A stretch of DNA of 32,393 nucleotides from NCBI RefSeq assembly GCF_009296165.1, contig NZ_VUAZ01000094.1:1-32393 (forward strand). The letters run 5' to 3'. Positions 1 to 18,801 of this stretch are shown in pieces (the first letter of the stretch is position 1; each line of letters begins with the position of its first letter). The position numbers and the translations under genes were made by a program. Below the pieces are notes generated by a model. That model worked only from the letters and a program-made list of their open reading frames with translations, was not told where the DNA came from and did no database searches. This DNA comes from Pseudomonas kitaguniensis. GTDB taxonomy: Bacteria; Pseudomonadota; Gammaproteobacteria; Pseudomonadales; Pseudomonadaceae.

Positions 1-2269
1 GGCCGTAGCCGTTGAGCAAGTGTTGCGGTGCGCCGTCTTTGAGCACCCGCGCGATCACGCTCGGGTCGAGTACGTCGCCGCCCACGATCAAGTAGCGCAG
101 CTTGGCGAAAATCGGCAACAGACCCTCGGCGTATTGATGAAACAGGCCAGCGGTCATCCACAGCACATTGACTGCTTCTGCGCTGAGCAAATCGGCAAAT
201 GCCTGTTGCGACAGCAGCACGTCATGATCGACGACGATGACCGCGCCGCCATTCAGCAGCGGTGCCCACACGTCCAGGGTGCTGGCGTCGAACGCCGGGT
301 TTGAAGCGAAGGCTACGCGGTCATGTTCATTGAACTCGGCGTAGCCGTTGTTGATTACCAGCCGCGTGATTGCACGGTGCGGGACCAATACGCCTTTCGG
401 CGTGCCAGTCGAGCCGGAGGTGTACATGATGTACGCCGCTGTCTCGGCTGACTGCTCAAGCGCCGGGTTGTGGCCGGGCTGACGGGTAACATCCAGCGTA
501 TCCAAGTCCAGACGATGGGCGCCCTCGGGCACCTCAATCGACGTCGCCGTGAGTAACCAATGCGCGCCGCTGTCCTGAATCATAAAACCCTGACGCTCGG
601 CGGGCGCGTTAACGTCCAACGGCACGTAAACCGCTGCGCACTTGCTGATTGCCAACTGACTCACCAGCAAATCCACAGAACGCTCCAGCAAAATCGTCAC
701 GCTGTCGCCCGGTAGCACACCGAGGCCGATCAAGTGATGCGCCAACTGGTTGGCCCGCGTATTCAGCTCGGCATAGGCCACGCGTTGCTCGCCCTGCACA
801 GCGGCCAGCGCATCCGGCGTGGCGGCGACACGCGCTTCGAATACCGCATGAAGGGTTTGCGTGTCGGGGTAAACACGCGCCGTCGCGTTAAATTCGCCCA
901 ACACCTGTTGACGCTCATCCGCCGGCAGAATCGACAACCGGTTCAGCGCTGCATACGGCGTGTGCTCCAGCGCCTCGACCAATTGCTCCAGGGCCGTATT
1001 CAAATAACCACAGACTTTCTGCGCCCCCACCGACGCCACGGCCAAAGTACTCAGGCTGAACTGTTCGCCGAGGTCGTTAACACTCACACTCAGCGGATAG
1101 TTGGTGCGCTCATGCACGTCAACCACCTGAATGCCCTGCCACGCCTGCTGTTGCGCGGTGTGTTCGGCCGCTGACGGCGCTGCGCTGTGGCGGTAGTTGA
1201 GCAAGGCACTGAACAGCGGTGTGGAATGCGCGACGCTGCTGCAGCGTTGCGCCAATGCCAGCGAGGCATGTTCGTGACCGAGCAAGCCGCTCAGGCGCAG
1301 GTGCGTGGCCTTGAGCGCGGCCTGCACGGCTTGCCCGTCGATGTCGACGCGCAGCGGCAGCGTGTTGATAAACATGCCCAGCGCACGGTCGGCGCCCTCA
1401 CCGCCCTGCAGGCGGCCCATCATCACCGTGCCGAACACCACGCGGTCGGTATTCGCGACAACCCCCAACACTTGCGCCCACGCCAGGTGAAACACGCTTG
1501 CCGGGCTGACCCCGAGTTGACGGGCGCTGGCGCGCAGGCGGCGGCTCACGTTGTGGTCGAGGGTCAGGCAGGCCTCATCGATGCCTGCACCGTCATCCTC
1601 GACGTTTTGCAGCCCGAACGGCAGCGTCGGCTCATCGATGTCGGCGAGCATCTCGCGAAAGAACGCTTCATGCGCCTGCTCGCTGACGCCCAGCCGCGCC
1701 TGCGCGACGTAATTACGATACGGCACGCTTGCACCCAAACGCTCGGCCTGGCCTTGCAGACACGCGTGCATTTCAGACTGCACCACCTCCAGTGCCGTGT
1801 GATCGAGCACCAAGTGGTGGAACAGGAAGAACGCGACGATCTGCCCGCGCGCCTGGTCGTAGGCATGCACCACGCGCATCAACGGCGCCTGGTTAAGGTT
1901 CAAACGTGCGTAGCGGGTGTCGACATCGGCGCGTAGTTGGTCGACCACCGAAGCGCCACCTGACGCGGGTTCGAACTGTTCTATGGACAGTTGCGCATCG
2001 CGCAGCACCACCTGCATCGGCTGCTCCAGCCCTTCCCAGAGTACGGCGGTGCGCATGATGTCATGCCGGTCAACCACGGTTTGCAAGGCGTTGCAGAACG
2101 CGTGCAGCCGCTCAATATCGTCAAACGCGAACTGCGACTTCAACACGTATGGGTCACGCTGTTGCGCCGACAAGTGCAAATAAAGAATGCCTTCCTGCAA
2201 CGGTGCCAGCGGGTAAATGTCCTGCACATTGGCCGCGCCACCTGGGACGGCAGCGACGATCAGGTCGAT
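1..2269 (-). CDS. NRPS module 5 (C domain + partial A domain), downstream part of the second lipopeptide synthetase; runs off window
   Basis: This is the continuation, in the next reading frame, of the synthetase that starts at 5733. Read from 2269 downwards the frame is open to position 1. It encodes a condensation domain (VPGGAANVQDIYPLAPLQEG, acceptor-site motif HHLVLDH, FGTVMMGR) and then an adenylation domain (core motif YTSGSTGTPKG near 430-400) that is cut by the window edge just before its YGPTE motif. Visible pocket residues are D, A, L from FDASTLDVW, W from VLWMT, and I, G from LIVGG. This gives DALWIGG..., which fits Val-like specificity. The position where dual epimerisation/condensation domains carry HHxxxxxGD reads LHLSAQQRD, so epimerisation of residue 4 by this domain is doubtful. 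No good start codon or docking region precedes it, so it is a module of the upstream protein separated by an apparent one-base deletion, not a separate gene. Confidence 0.85.
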   Translation of the reverse strand, partial: MDLIVAAVPGGAANVQDIYPLAPLQEGILYLHLSAQQRDPYVLKSQFAFDDIERLHAFCNALQTVVDRHDIMRTAVLWEGLEQPMQVVLRDAQLSIEQFEPASGGASVVDQLRADVDTRYARLNLNQAPLMRVVHAYDQARGQIVAFFLFHHLVLDHTALEVVQSEMHACLQGQAERLGASVPYRNYVAQARLGVSEQAHEAFFREMLADIDEPTLPFGLQNVEDDGAGIDEACLTLDHNVSRRLRASARQLGVSPASVFHLAWAQVLGVVANTDRVVFGTVMMGRLQGGEGADRALGMFINTLPLRVDIDGQAVQAALKATHLRLSGLLGHEHASLALAQRCSSVAHSTPLFSALLNYRHSAAPSAAEHTAQQQAWQGIQVVDVHERTNYPLSVSVNDLGEQFSLSTLAVASVGAQKVCGYLNTALEQLVEALEHTPYAALNRLSILPADERQQVLGEFNATARVYPDTQTLHAVFEARVAATPDALAAVQGEQRVAYAELNTRANQLAHHLIGLGVLPGDSVTILLERSVDLLVSQLAISKCAAVYVPLDVNAPAERQGFMIQDSGAHWLLTATSIEVPEGAHRLDLDTLDVTRQPGHNPALEQSAETAAYIMYTSGSTGTPKGVLVPHRAITRLVINNGYAEFNEHDRVAFASNPAFDASTLDVWAPLLNGGAVIVVDHDVLLSQQAFADLLSAEAVNVLWMTAGLFHQYAEGLLPIFAKLRYLIVGGDVLDPSVIARVLKDGAPQHLLNGYG

Positions 2270-5200
2270 GCGGCCTGGCTGATGGCCGCCAGCGGTAACA
2301 GCTCAGGCGTGATGTGCACACAGCCAGGCACAATCAGGTTGGCCGGCACCACCACCTCGTGGCCGCCGCCCACCGCAGCGGCCAGCGCCGCCAGGGTTGG
2401 CTGGCTGAACAGCACGCGCACATCGGCGCTCAAACCGGCCTGGCGCATGCGCTCCACCAGGTTGACGGCGAGCAACGAATGGCCGCCCAGTTCAAAGAAA
2501 TGATCGTGGCGCCCCACCTGCTCAACCTTGAGCACGTCTGCCCAGATCTGCGCGAGGGTGGTTTCAACCTCGCCTTGCGGCGCTGCGTACTCGCGGCTGA
2601 GTACCGACTCAAGGCCGGGCGCCGGCAGCGCCTTGCGGTCGAGTTTGCCGTTGGCGGTGAGTGGCAATTGGTCCAGCCGCACATAGGCAGCCGGCACCAT
2701 GTAGTCCGGCAACTGTGTTTGCAGCCAACCGCGCAGGGTCTCGAGATCGACCGGCTGTTTTTCGGTGAAGTACGCCACCAGCCGACCGTCACGGGCCAGC
2801 ACCACGGCTTCACGGACAGCCGCATAGTCGCCGAGGCGGCTTTCGATTTCGCCCAGCTCGATGCGCACGCCACGGATCTTCACCTGGTCGTCGTTACGGC
2901 CCAGGTACTCCAGGGTGCCGTCCGCCAGCCAGCGCACGAGGTCACCGGTGCGGTACATGCGCGCCTGCGGCTCGTGGCTGAACGGGTCGTTGAGGAAACG
3001 CTCGGCGGTCATTTGCGGGCGGTTGAGGTAACCGCGCGCCACTCCGGCGCCAGCCACATACAGCTCACCGGCCACACCCTGCGGCACGGGCTGCTGTTGC
3101 GCATCGAGCACGTACACCTGCGCGTTGGCGACAGGCTTGCCGATGTGCAGAACTTTGCCGGCTTCGATCACGCCGGAGGTGGCCACCACCGTGGCTTCGG
3201 TGGGGCCGTAGTTGTTGACCAACCTAAAACGCTGGGACGTGCCGAACTGGCGCAGTCGATCACCACCGATCAACAGGGTTTTCAGCGTGGGGTGTTCGAT
3301 GCCTTGGCTGAAAGCGTATTCGGCCACCGGCGTGGGCAGAAAACTCACGTCAAGTGGCTGCGCCACCCACCAGCGCAACAGCGCATCGATGTCTTCATTG
3401 GCTTGCTGCGCAGGCGGCAGGTGCACGGTTGCGCCCACGCACAGCGCAGGCCAGACCTCCCACGCCATCGCGTCGAAACCGAAACCGGCGACGCTGGAGG
3501 TGTGCCCGCCAGGGTGCAGGTCGAACGCCTCGCAATGCCAGTTCACCAGGTTTTCGAGGGTGCGGTGTTCGACCATCACGCCTTTGGGCTGGCCGGTGGA
3601 ACCGGACGTGTAAATCACATAGGCCAGGTGGGCCGGGGTCAGGCCAGCCACCTGCGGATCAGCGGCAAAGCCTGCCTGCCAATCGACGGCATCAAGGTCG
3701 ATGACCGGCACCGACAGCCCACTGACCAGCGCACGGGTGGCGGTTTGCACCAGCACCGCCACCGGCGCGCTGTCTTGCAGCAGGTAGGCAATGCGCTCCT
3801 GCGGATGGGCCGGGTCAATCGGCACGTACGCCGCGCCAGCCTTGAGAATCGCCACCAGGCCAACCAGCGTCTCGACACTGCGCCGCGCACAAATGGCCAC
3901 GCGATCATCCGGGCCAACGCCCAGCGCAATCAGCTGTCGGGCGAGTTGGTTGGCTTGCTCATTAAGCTGTTGATAGCTCAACTGCTGCTCGCCCTGACGC
4001 ACCGCCACCGTCTGCGCCTGCGCTGCGGCGCGGGCCTCAAACAACGCATGAATCGTCTGCCCGCGCGGGTAAGACCTGGCCGTGTCGTTGAAGCCTGTCA
4101 GCAGCGTATCGAGTTCATCGCCGGGCACAATCGGCAAGTCGCGCATCGGCGTGGCCTGGCCCCGTTCCAGCGCGCACACCAGGCTGTCCAGCGCCGTCAG
4201 CAAATAGCCGAGGATGCGCTGCAACGGCATGCTGGCAACCCCTTGCAGGGTCAAGCTGAAATCCTCACCCACGTCGTCCACTGACAACACCAGCGGGTAG
4301 TTACTGCGGCCCTCGCCGCCGAGCAACTCAATACCGTCCCAGTGCTGGGCACTGGCGGCCGGCGCCGGGCTTTGCCGGTAGTTGATCAGCGCACTGAACA
4401 ACGGCGTGGGCGCGGCCACGCCGCTGCAACGCTGGGCCAGCGCCAGCGGCGCGTGTTCATGCCCAAGCAAACGCGTCAGCCGCACATGCGCCGCTTTGGT
4501 CGCTGCTTGCACGTCCAGTGCGCCCACGTCCAGGCGCAGCGGCAAGGTGTTGATGAACAGCCCAAGGCCATGCTCACTGCCCTGCGCGCCGCCCATGCGG
4601 CCCATCAGCACGGTGCCGAAGACCACGTCATCACGCCCGGAAATTCGCCCCAATACCTGCGCCCACGCCAGGTGATGCAGACTGGCGACACTGACTATTT
4701 GCTGGCGCGCCTGAGCCCGCAAGCGGCGGCTCAGGCCTGCGTCCAGCAAGTGCTCAATATCGACCACGTGCGCATCGCCCTGCACATCCTGATGGCCGAA
4801 CGGCAGCGTCGGCTCGTCGAGGTCGCCGAGCATGTCGCGAAAGAACCCCTCGTGTTCTTGCACCGTCATGCCCAAGCGCGCCTGGGCGACATAGTTGCGG
4901 TACGGCGCGGCTGGGCCGAGTTGATCGGCATAGCCGTTCAAATATGCGTGCAGCTCCTGATACACCACTTGCATCGCCACATGGTCGATGGCGATGTGAT
5001 GGAACAGCAACATCGCCACCCAGCGCTGGTTGGCCGGGTCTTCAGCAATCACCACCCGCAGCAACGGCGCCTGGCCCAGCTGCATGTGCATGGCGCGGGT
5101 GTCGAAACGCCGATACAACTGCTCGGTCACCGGCTCGTCGCAAACGTCCAGTTCAACCTGGTTAACCAGCAGTTGCGACTGGCGCCAGACCACTTGCACC

Positions 5201-5729
5201 GGCGCCTCCAAACCTTCCCAGACCACGCTGGTGCGCAAAATGTCATGCCGGTCAACCACGTGCTGCAAGGCCACAACGAACGCGTCAAGGTGCGCGCGCG
5301 TGGCCATCGCAAACTGTGAGCGCATCAGGTAAATATCACCCTGGCGCGCGGTGACATGGTGGTAAAAGATGCCTTCCTGAAGCGCCGCCAGCGGGTAAAT
5401 ATCCTGCACATTCGCGGCACCGCCCGGCACCGTGGCGACGATACGGTCGATGGCCGGCTGGCTCAATTCCACCAGCGGCAACATCGACGGCGTGATATGC
5501 GTGCAATCGGCGGCGATGGCATTCGCCGGCACGTCGAGGTGCCCGGCACGCTGCGCGGAGTATTCGCCGGCATTGATCAACGCGATCAGCGCAGCCTTGT
5601 GCTCACGCAGCGAGGCCAGCACGCCCGGCTCGCTCAATGCCAGCTTGTTGCCCTGCAACACCAGTTGATCGCCCTTGACGGAAAGCTGTACGTCTTTTTC
5701 TTTCAGTGTCGCCAACAGTTCGATAACAC

Positions 5730-5733
<4 letters not shown>
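2260..5733 (-). CDS. NRPS with TubC-type docking domain, module 4 (C-A-T, predicted Leu); frame lost before module 5
   Basis: Second peptide synthetase of the locus, 1,157 residues before a premature TGA. I chose GTG 5733 because it overlaps the upstream stop as GTGA, GGAG lies upstream, and the product then starts directly with a TubC_N-like docking domain (residues 1-55, SVIELLATLKEKDVQLSV...). The longer ATG at 5775 would overlap the upstream gene by 46 bases. Domains: condensation about 80-520 (HHVTARQGD, a dual epimerisation/condensation signature, and HHIAIDH near 245), adenylation about 540-1040 (YTSGSTGQPKG near 710), carrier about 1050-1115 (GGHSL near 1083). The pocket code is DAWFLGNVVK, the usual leucine code in pseudomonad lipopeptide synthetases. 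The frame ends at SQAAST-stop, where sibling modules continue SQxxIDxIVAxVPGG. That sequence follows here one frame over from 2269, so one base appears missing near 2270-2271. Confidence 0.9.
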
Positions 5734-15397
<9,664 letters not shown>

Positions 15398-15401
<4 letters not shown>

Positions 15402-15499
15402 GCAACCACCTGCGCGACAAAACGTGCGATGACAACGGTGTTTGAAAGGAGCTTTTTCGCGACGAGGTCGCCCATGGCAACTGCAGAAAAACGTTTCAT
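15398..15499 (-). CDS. Small ORF (33 aa), probable leader peptide coupled to the first NRPS
   Basis: On the minus strand AAGGA precedes ATG 15499, four bases away. The reading frame then runs 33 codons and its TGA overlaps the NRPS start as ATGA. The peptide starts MKRFSAVAM and ends ARFVAQVVA; it is basic and then mostly aliphatic, with no cysteine. The exact stop-start overlap, the ribosome-binding site and the position at the end of a long untranslated stretch suggest translational coupling or a leader peptide setting NRPS expression. I do not recognise the peptide. It could also be a chance frame; conservation of the frame in related synthetase loci would decide. Confidence 0.5.
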
Positions 15500-15712
15500 A
15501 AAATCCTTCTCAGAGTTTTTTCAGTGCCACCTGAATCACCGCGCAACAACGATTGAGGTTGAGGCGAAACTCAGCGTTTTTGTCACTAAAATGTCAGGTT
15601 TGCAGGGCGGCTCAGACACTCGCCAATTCTGCAAAAAACCACCGGACGGCCACGCACAGGCGTCACCTGAAGACGGTATTGGCAAATTTAAGCACCGGCC
15701 TTTTGGGCTGTA

Positions 15713-15748
15713 TGTCACCCGAATCCGTGACATTCACGGGACAGTGAA
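15713..15748. promoter_or_regulatory. Two adjacent inverted repeats, candidate operator
   Basis: TGTCAC (15713-15718), eight bases, GTGACA (15727-15732) is a perfect 6-base inverted repeat. It is followed at once by TTCAC (15733-15737), GGGACA, GTGAA (15744-15748). The pair sits about 310-350 bases upstream of the first NRPS start, next to the AT-rich stretch likely to hold the promoter. TGTC/GACA half-sites are reminiscent of the syr-syp box bound by LuxR-type regulators of syringomycin genes, but the match is loose. Binding by the LuxR-type protein at 17926 is inference only. Confidence 0.35.
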
Positions 15749-15800
15749 ATATTTCGCAATGAACAATCTATGCTGTTGTTTTATATAGATTTTAAAATCC

Positions 15801-15840
15801 ATAAAAACAAAACGCCCGCGACCAAAAGGGTGGCGGGCGT
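15801..15840 (-). terminator. Rho-independent terminator of the exporter gene
   Basis: Reading the minus strand, an 8-base GC-rich stem (15833-15840 with 15812-15819) extended inward by three further pairs (15829-15831 with 15821-15823) and a five-base loop is followed by a T-rich run across 15811-15801. It lies 34 bases beyond the exporter stop. It suggests the exporter and the NRPS genes are not one simple transcript, although read-through is possible. Confidence 0.8.
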
Positions 15841-15874
15841 CAGGCAATCAGGCGAACAGGTACAGCGTTTTACA

Positions 15875-17572
15875 TCAGGCGCGCCGATCCTGCGCAATGA
15901 CGCTCACGTCGGACACAATGTGCCCATCGACCAACTTGACGATACGGTCGGCCAGTTGGAAGTATTGATCGTCGTGGGTGATGATCAGCACGGTCTTGCC
16001 GCGACGCTTGAGGTCGGGCAGCAACTCTTCATAGAAGAAGCGTTTGAACGGTGGGTCCTGGTCCGCTGCCCACTCATCCAGCACGTACACCGGGCGGTCT
16101 TCCATGTAGGCGCAGACCAACGCCAGGCGTTTTTGCTGGCCGTAGGACAACTCTTTGGTGGTGGAATAACCCAGCCCGTCGATCTTGATTTTGTCTTCCA
16201 GGCCCAGCGTGGCCAGGTACTTTTGCGCCAGCGCCGGGCTTGCCTCTTCGCCATCCGGCCCGATCAGCCGGTTGAACAGGTGGAAGTCGCTGAACACGGC
16301 GGAAAACAGGTCACGGTAATCGCTGCGGGTTTCGTCGGTCACCGCCACGCCGTCGACCAGAATCTCGCCCGCCTGAGGCACATACAATCCGCACAAGGCC
16401 TTGACCAGCGTGCTTTTACCGCAGCCATTGCCGCCGATGATGTAGACCAACTCACCGCTGTTGATCGTCAGGTCGACAGGCCCGAGGGCAAAACCGCGCT
16501 CGGCATCCGGGCCCCGGTAATTCATCACCACACCCTTGAGCGCGATGTGTTGCCACTGCTTGATGTGCGCAAGGCGCAGCACATTGGAGGTGTCCGGCTC
16601 AGCCGAATCAGCATGCCGTTCATTGATCTGAAAGCCGAATTCCGCCAGCCGGCTGACCGCAATCCGGCCCTGCGCGACAACCGGCATCGCACTGATCAGT
16701 AGCCCCAACGGCCCCAGAATGTAAAGCACGGTCAACACACTCGCGGTCATCACTTGACTGTCGGTGACCATCAAAAACGGCAGGGCGAATACCAGGCTGC
16801 CGATCAGCAGCGACTGGGTGAGCAAGCCCATGTTCTCGGCGCCGAGGTACCACATGTGTTCGATGAAATTGAACCGTGCCACCCGCGTGGACGACTCTTT
16901 GATGGCGGAACGCGCAAACCAGCGGCGGCGAATGCCATTCAGCTTGAGCTCTTTGAGGCCGAACACCAGGCCGTGCGTGTGTTCGTTGAACGCGGTGAAT
17001 TCGTCACGCACGCGGCCGGTGAACTTAACGCCGCCCAGGAACAGAAAAACGTACAGCATGGCGCCGACGACCAGCAGCCCCAAGGTCACGGCAAATACCG
17101 TCCATGACAGGTAGGCGAGGTACGCCAAGCCAACCATGAACACCGTCGACTCGACCAGTATCGCCGGCATCACCAGCAGCGTTGCGTTGAGCTGCGGAAT
17201 GTCGGTGGTCAACAGCGTCAGCACATTCGGCGGGCCGCGACGGTCGACTTCTTCAAGCGGCGATGCGAGGATTTTCTGGCACAAGGCAATGCGCAAGCGC
17301 GTCATTAATTTCATGTTGGCGTACGCGGGAAACAAGGTCGCCGCATTGCGAAACGCCAACGCCAGCACACTCAGGCCAATAAACCAGTACAGCAAGTGCA
17401 GCCGCGAGCCCTGCTCATAGATCGCCTGATTAACCACGTTAATGACGGCGATCGCTGCCACGCCGCTGACGATGCCGGTGATCAATGAAAAGAACGCCAG
17501 CCAGGGATGGTTTTGCCACAGCAGGCGCAAGACCGAGCCTGGCTTGGGCGGGTTCTCATGCTCTTTTTTCAT
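15875..17572 (-). CDS. SyrD/PvdE-type cyclic peptide export ABC transporter (fused membrane and ATPase domains)
   Basis: A 565-residue inner-membrane half-transporter that should dimerise and pump the finished lipopeptide (or its precursor) to the periplasm. About six hydrophobic segments fill residues 1-330. The ATPase domain has Walker A GGNGCGKSTL near 381, the family's variant signature LSYGQQKRLAL near 477, Walker B VYVLDEWAADQDP near 500 and the switch histidine in IITHDD near 529. Length and layout match SyrD and PvdE (about 550-570 residues). ATG 17572 is preferred over the upstream GTG 17593 because GAGGAA lies seven bases before it. The gene precedes the NRPS genes on the same strand but ends in its own terminator. 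The product alone does not say which peptide is moved; the neighbours do. Confidence 0.93.
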   Translation of the reverse strand: MKKEHENPPKPGSVLRLLWQNHPWLAFFSLITGIVSGVAAIAVINVVNQAIYEQGSRLHLLYWFIGLSVLALAFRNAATLFPAYANMKLMTRLRIALCQKILASPLEEVDRRGPPNVLTLLTTDIPQLNATLLVMPAILVESTVFMVGLAYLAYLSWTVFAVTLGLLVVGAMLYVFLFLGGVKFTGRVRDEFTAFNEHTHGLVFGLKELKLNGIRRRWFARSAIKESSTRVARFNFIEHMWYLGAENMGLLTQSLLIGSLVFALPFLMVTDSQVMTASVLTVLYILGPLGLLISAMPVVAQGRIAVSRLAEFGFQINERHADSAEPDTSNVLRLAHIKQWQHIALKGVVMNYRGPDAERGFALGPVDLTINSGELVYIIGGNGCGKSTLVKALCGLYVPQAGEILVDGVAVTDETRSDYRDLFSAVFSDFHLFNRLIGPDGEEASPALAQKYLATLGLEDKIKIDGLGYSTTKELSYGQQKRLALVCAYMEDRPVYVLDEWAADQDPPFKRFFYEELLPDLKRRGKTVLIITHDDQYFQLADRIVKLVDGHIVSDVSVIAQDRRA

Positions 17573-17863
17573 GGATTCATTCCTCAAATACACTCAAGAC
17601 CGGGACAGACCCGTCAGGCAAACCGCTCCAACCGGCCAGGGTGCCGGGGCTGCCAAGTGTACGGATTGCTTGAAAAACGGCTGTCCCCCAAAGCCTGTAC
17701 AAAACGTTTTTCGAGGAAAAGCGTGGCGTATTGGAGGGTTTCGCAGCGGCGTTGCAGTCTTCGTTTAATGCCCGCAGACATGTCCCAGCTTTCCATTACA
17801 GACCAGGCCAGCGTGCATGAGGCCTAATGCCGACCCAGACAGTAAGACTTAAAGGAGGGAGCA
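17573..17863. promoter_or_regulatory. Divergent intergenic region between exporter and LuxR-type regulator
   Basis: Promoters for the exporter (minus) and the regulator (plus) must lie in this stretch of about 290 bases. It contains the exporter ribosome-binding site (GAGGAA, 17580-17585), a GACATGTC palindrome near 17780 and, at 17853-17858, a strong AGGAGG upstream of the regulator. I could not assign promoter hexamers or a convincing LuxR-family binding site. Confidence 0.4.
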
Positions 17864-17935
17864 ATGCTTTTCCTCTCAATGCCTCCGACGCTGAACACAA
17901 TGTCGATATCAAGGATGATTGGACTATGGACCTGA
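17864..17935 (+). CDS. Short leader ORF (23 aa) overlapping the regulator start, or sign of a missing base
   Basis: AGGAGG at 17853-17858, the strongest ribosome-binding site I found in the window, stands five bases before ATG 17864. That ATG is out of frame with the regulator and opens a 23-codon ORF. Its TGA (17933-17935) lies just past the regulator's ATG at 17926, so the two overlap. Either this is a leader coupled to the regulator, or ATG 17864 is the real regulator start and one base is missing around 17880-17884. In the second case the product would read MLFLSMP and then SDAEHNVDIKDDW. Codons from about 17882 in the regulator frame look like genuine coding sequence, which favours the second reading slightly. 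Confidence 0.35.
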   Translation: MLFLSMPPTLNTMSISRMIGLWT

Positions 17936-18741
17936 CCAGCAGTATTCAAAATGCTGATAGCCCGCACTTCTATTTCATACTCGGCGAGTTGATTTCCAGT
18001 ACTGATCAGGACCTGTTCGCGCTCAACATGTTGAAGCTGGTCGGCAAGTTATTGCCCATCACCGCGCTGACGCTCAGCGAGTGGGCGATTGATGACGCGC
18101 AGGCGATGCTGTTGGACATCAAGGAACTCGGCAGCTCGGGCGACCCAACGGTCATCCCGCCGCCTCAATGCACCCGCCACCATTACGATCATCCGTTGTT
18201 AAAAGAGATGTTTGAAATGGAGGACTCGTTGCTGATCCGTGCGAATAACCGGGGCAACGCAGCCAATGGCGCTACCTCCAGGGTCGCGGCTCACCAGTGC
18301 ATGCTGGTGTCGCGCAAAGCCAAACGCCGCTGTGTGGTGACCTTATATCGGTCTCACACGCTGCGTGATTTTTCACTGACTGAGCTGTCGCTGCTCAAGA
18401 ATCTCTCTGAAGCGCTGCTGCCACTGATCGAAAGCTACGCGCAATTCAGTCGCCAGAGCACGCTGAAAAGGCTCGGCAGTTGGATGACCACCCCGGTGAC
18501 CGCCAACGAACACACTCAGATGCAGCACGAGTTTCAGAATCGCCTGATGCTGAGCGACATCACGTTATCCACCCGCGAGCAGGAAGTGTGCCTGGGCCTG
18601 CTGATCGGTGAAACCGTGCCGGAAATAGCGGAAAAACTCAGCCTTAAAAAAAGCTCCATCGAAACCTATCTCAAGCGCGCGACAGCAAAGCTTGGGGTCA
18701 GCGGTCGACACGGCCTGACCAAATGGATGGTCGGTGCCTAG
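17926..18741 (+). CDS. LuxR-family transcriptional regulator of the lipopeptide locus
   Basis: A 271-residue cytoplasmic DNA-binding protein. The C-terminal ~58 residues are a LuxR/GerE helix-turn-helix (LSTREQEVCLGLLIGE..., PEIAEKLSLKKSSIETYLKRA). The first ~200 residues resemble a GAF-like sensor fold only in general character; I see no autoinducer-binding or receiver signature. ATG 17926 has AAGGA ten bases upstream. An in-frame ATG at 17827 would give 304 residues but has a poorly spaced ribosome-binding site and atypical early codons (AGA, GGA, GGG), and a better-placed ATG at 17864 is out of frame. It stands divergent from the exporter and 60 bases before the outer-membrane efflux gene. 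LuxR-type regulators flank most pseudomonad lipopeptide loci, so a local activator role is likely but inferred. Confidence 0.85.
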   Translation: MDLTSSIQNADSPHFYFILGELISSTDQDLFALNMLKLVGKLLPITALTLSEWAIDDAQAMLLDIKELGSSGDPTVIPPPQCTRHHYDHPLLKEMFEMEDSLLIRANNRGNAANGATSRVAAHQCMLVSRKAKRRCVVTLYRSHTLRDFSLTELSLLKNLSEALLPLIESYAQFSRQSTLKRLGSWMTTPVTANEHTQMQHEFQNRLMLSDITLSTREQEVCLGLLIGETVPEIAEKLSLKKSSIETYLKRATAKLGVSGRHGLTKWMVGA

Positions 18742-18801
18742 CAGAACTCAACAAGCGGGTTGCTCAGGCATGCCCGGGTCCCTTTCAGATGAGGCTGGTC
18801 A

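Larger units (their letters stand above)
15402..15874 (-). promoter_or_regulatory. Regulatory gap upstream of the NRPS genes
   Basis: This 473-base gap between the exporter stop and the first NRPS holds, in transcription order, the exporter terminator (15801-15840), an AT-rich stretch (about 15745-15800) with the 12-base palindrome GATTTTAAAATC at 15788-15799, two adjacent inverted repeats (15713-15748), about 200 bases with no further clear signal, and the 33-codon ORF. The NRPS promoter is most likely in the AT-rich part, which would give a leader of roughly 250-350 bases. No exact promoter hexamers could be assigned with confidence. Confidence 0.5.

Noticed and set aside
1187..1936. Plus-strand frames in the first 2.2 kb that look like separate genes
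   Set aside because: The minus strand here reads as a continuous condensation and adenylation module; the plus-strand frames are shadows.
2314..4284. 656-codon plus-strand frame opposite the second NRPS, and the similar one at 7848-9869
   Set aside because: Both are antisense shadows of adenylation and condensation domains, repeat with the modules, and show no protein family character.
17593..17772. Syr-syp box in the exporter/regulator gap
   Set aside because: Only a single half-site-like CGGGACA near 17601 was seen; no partner half-site at the right distance.
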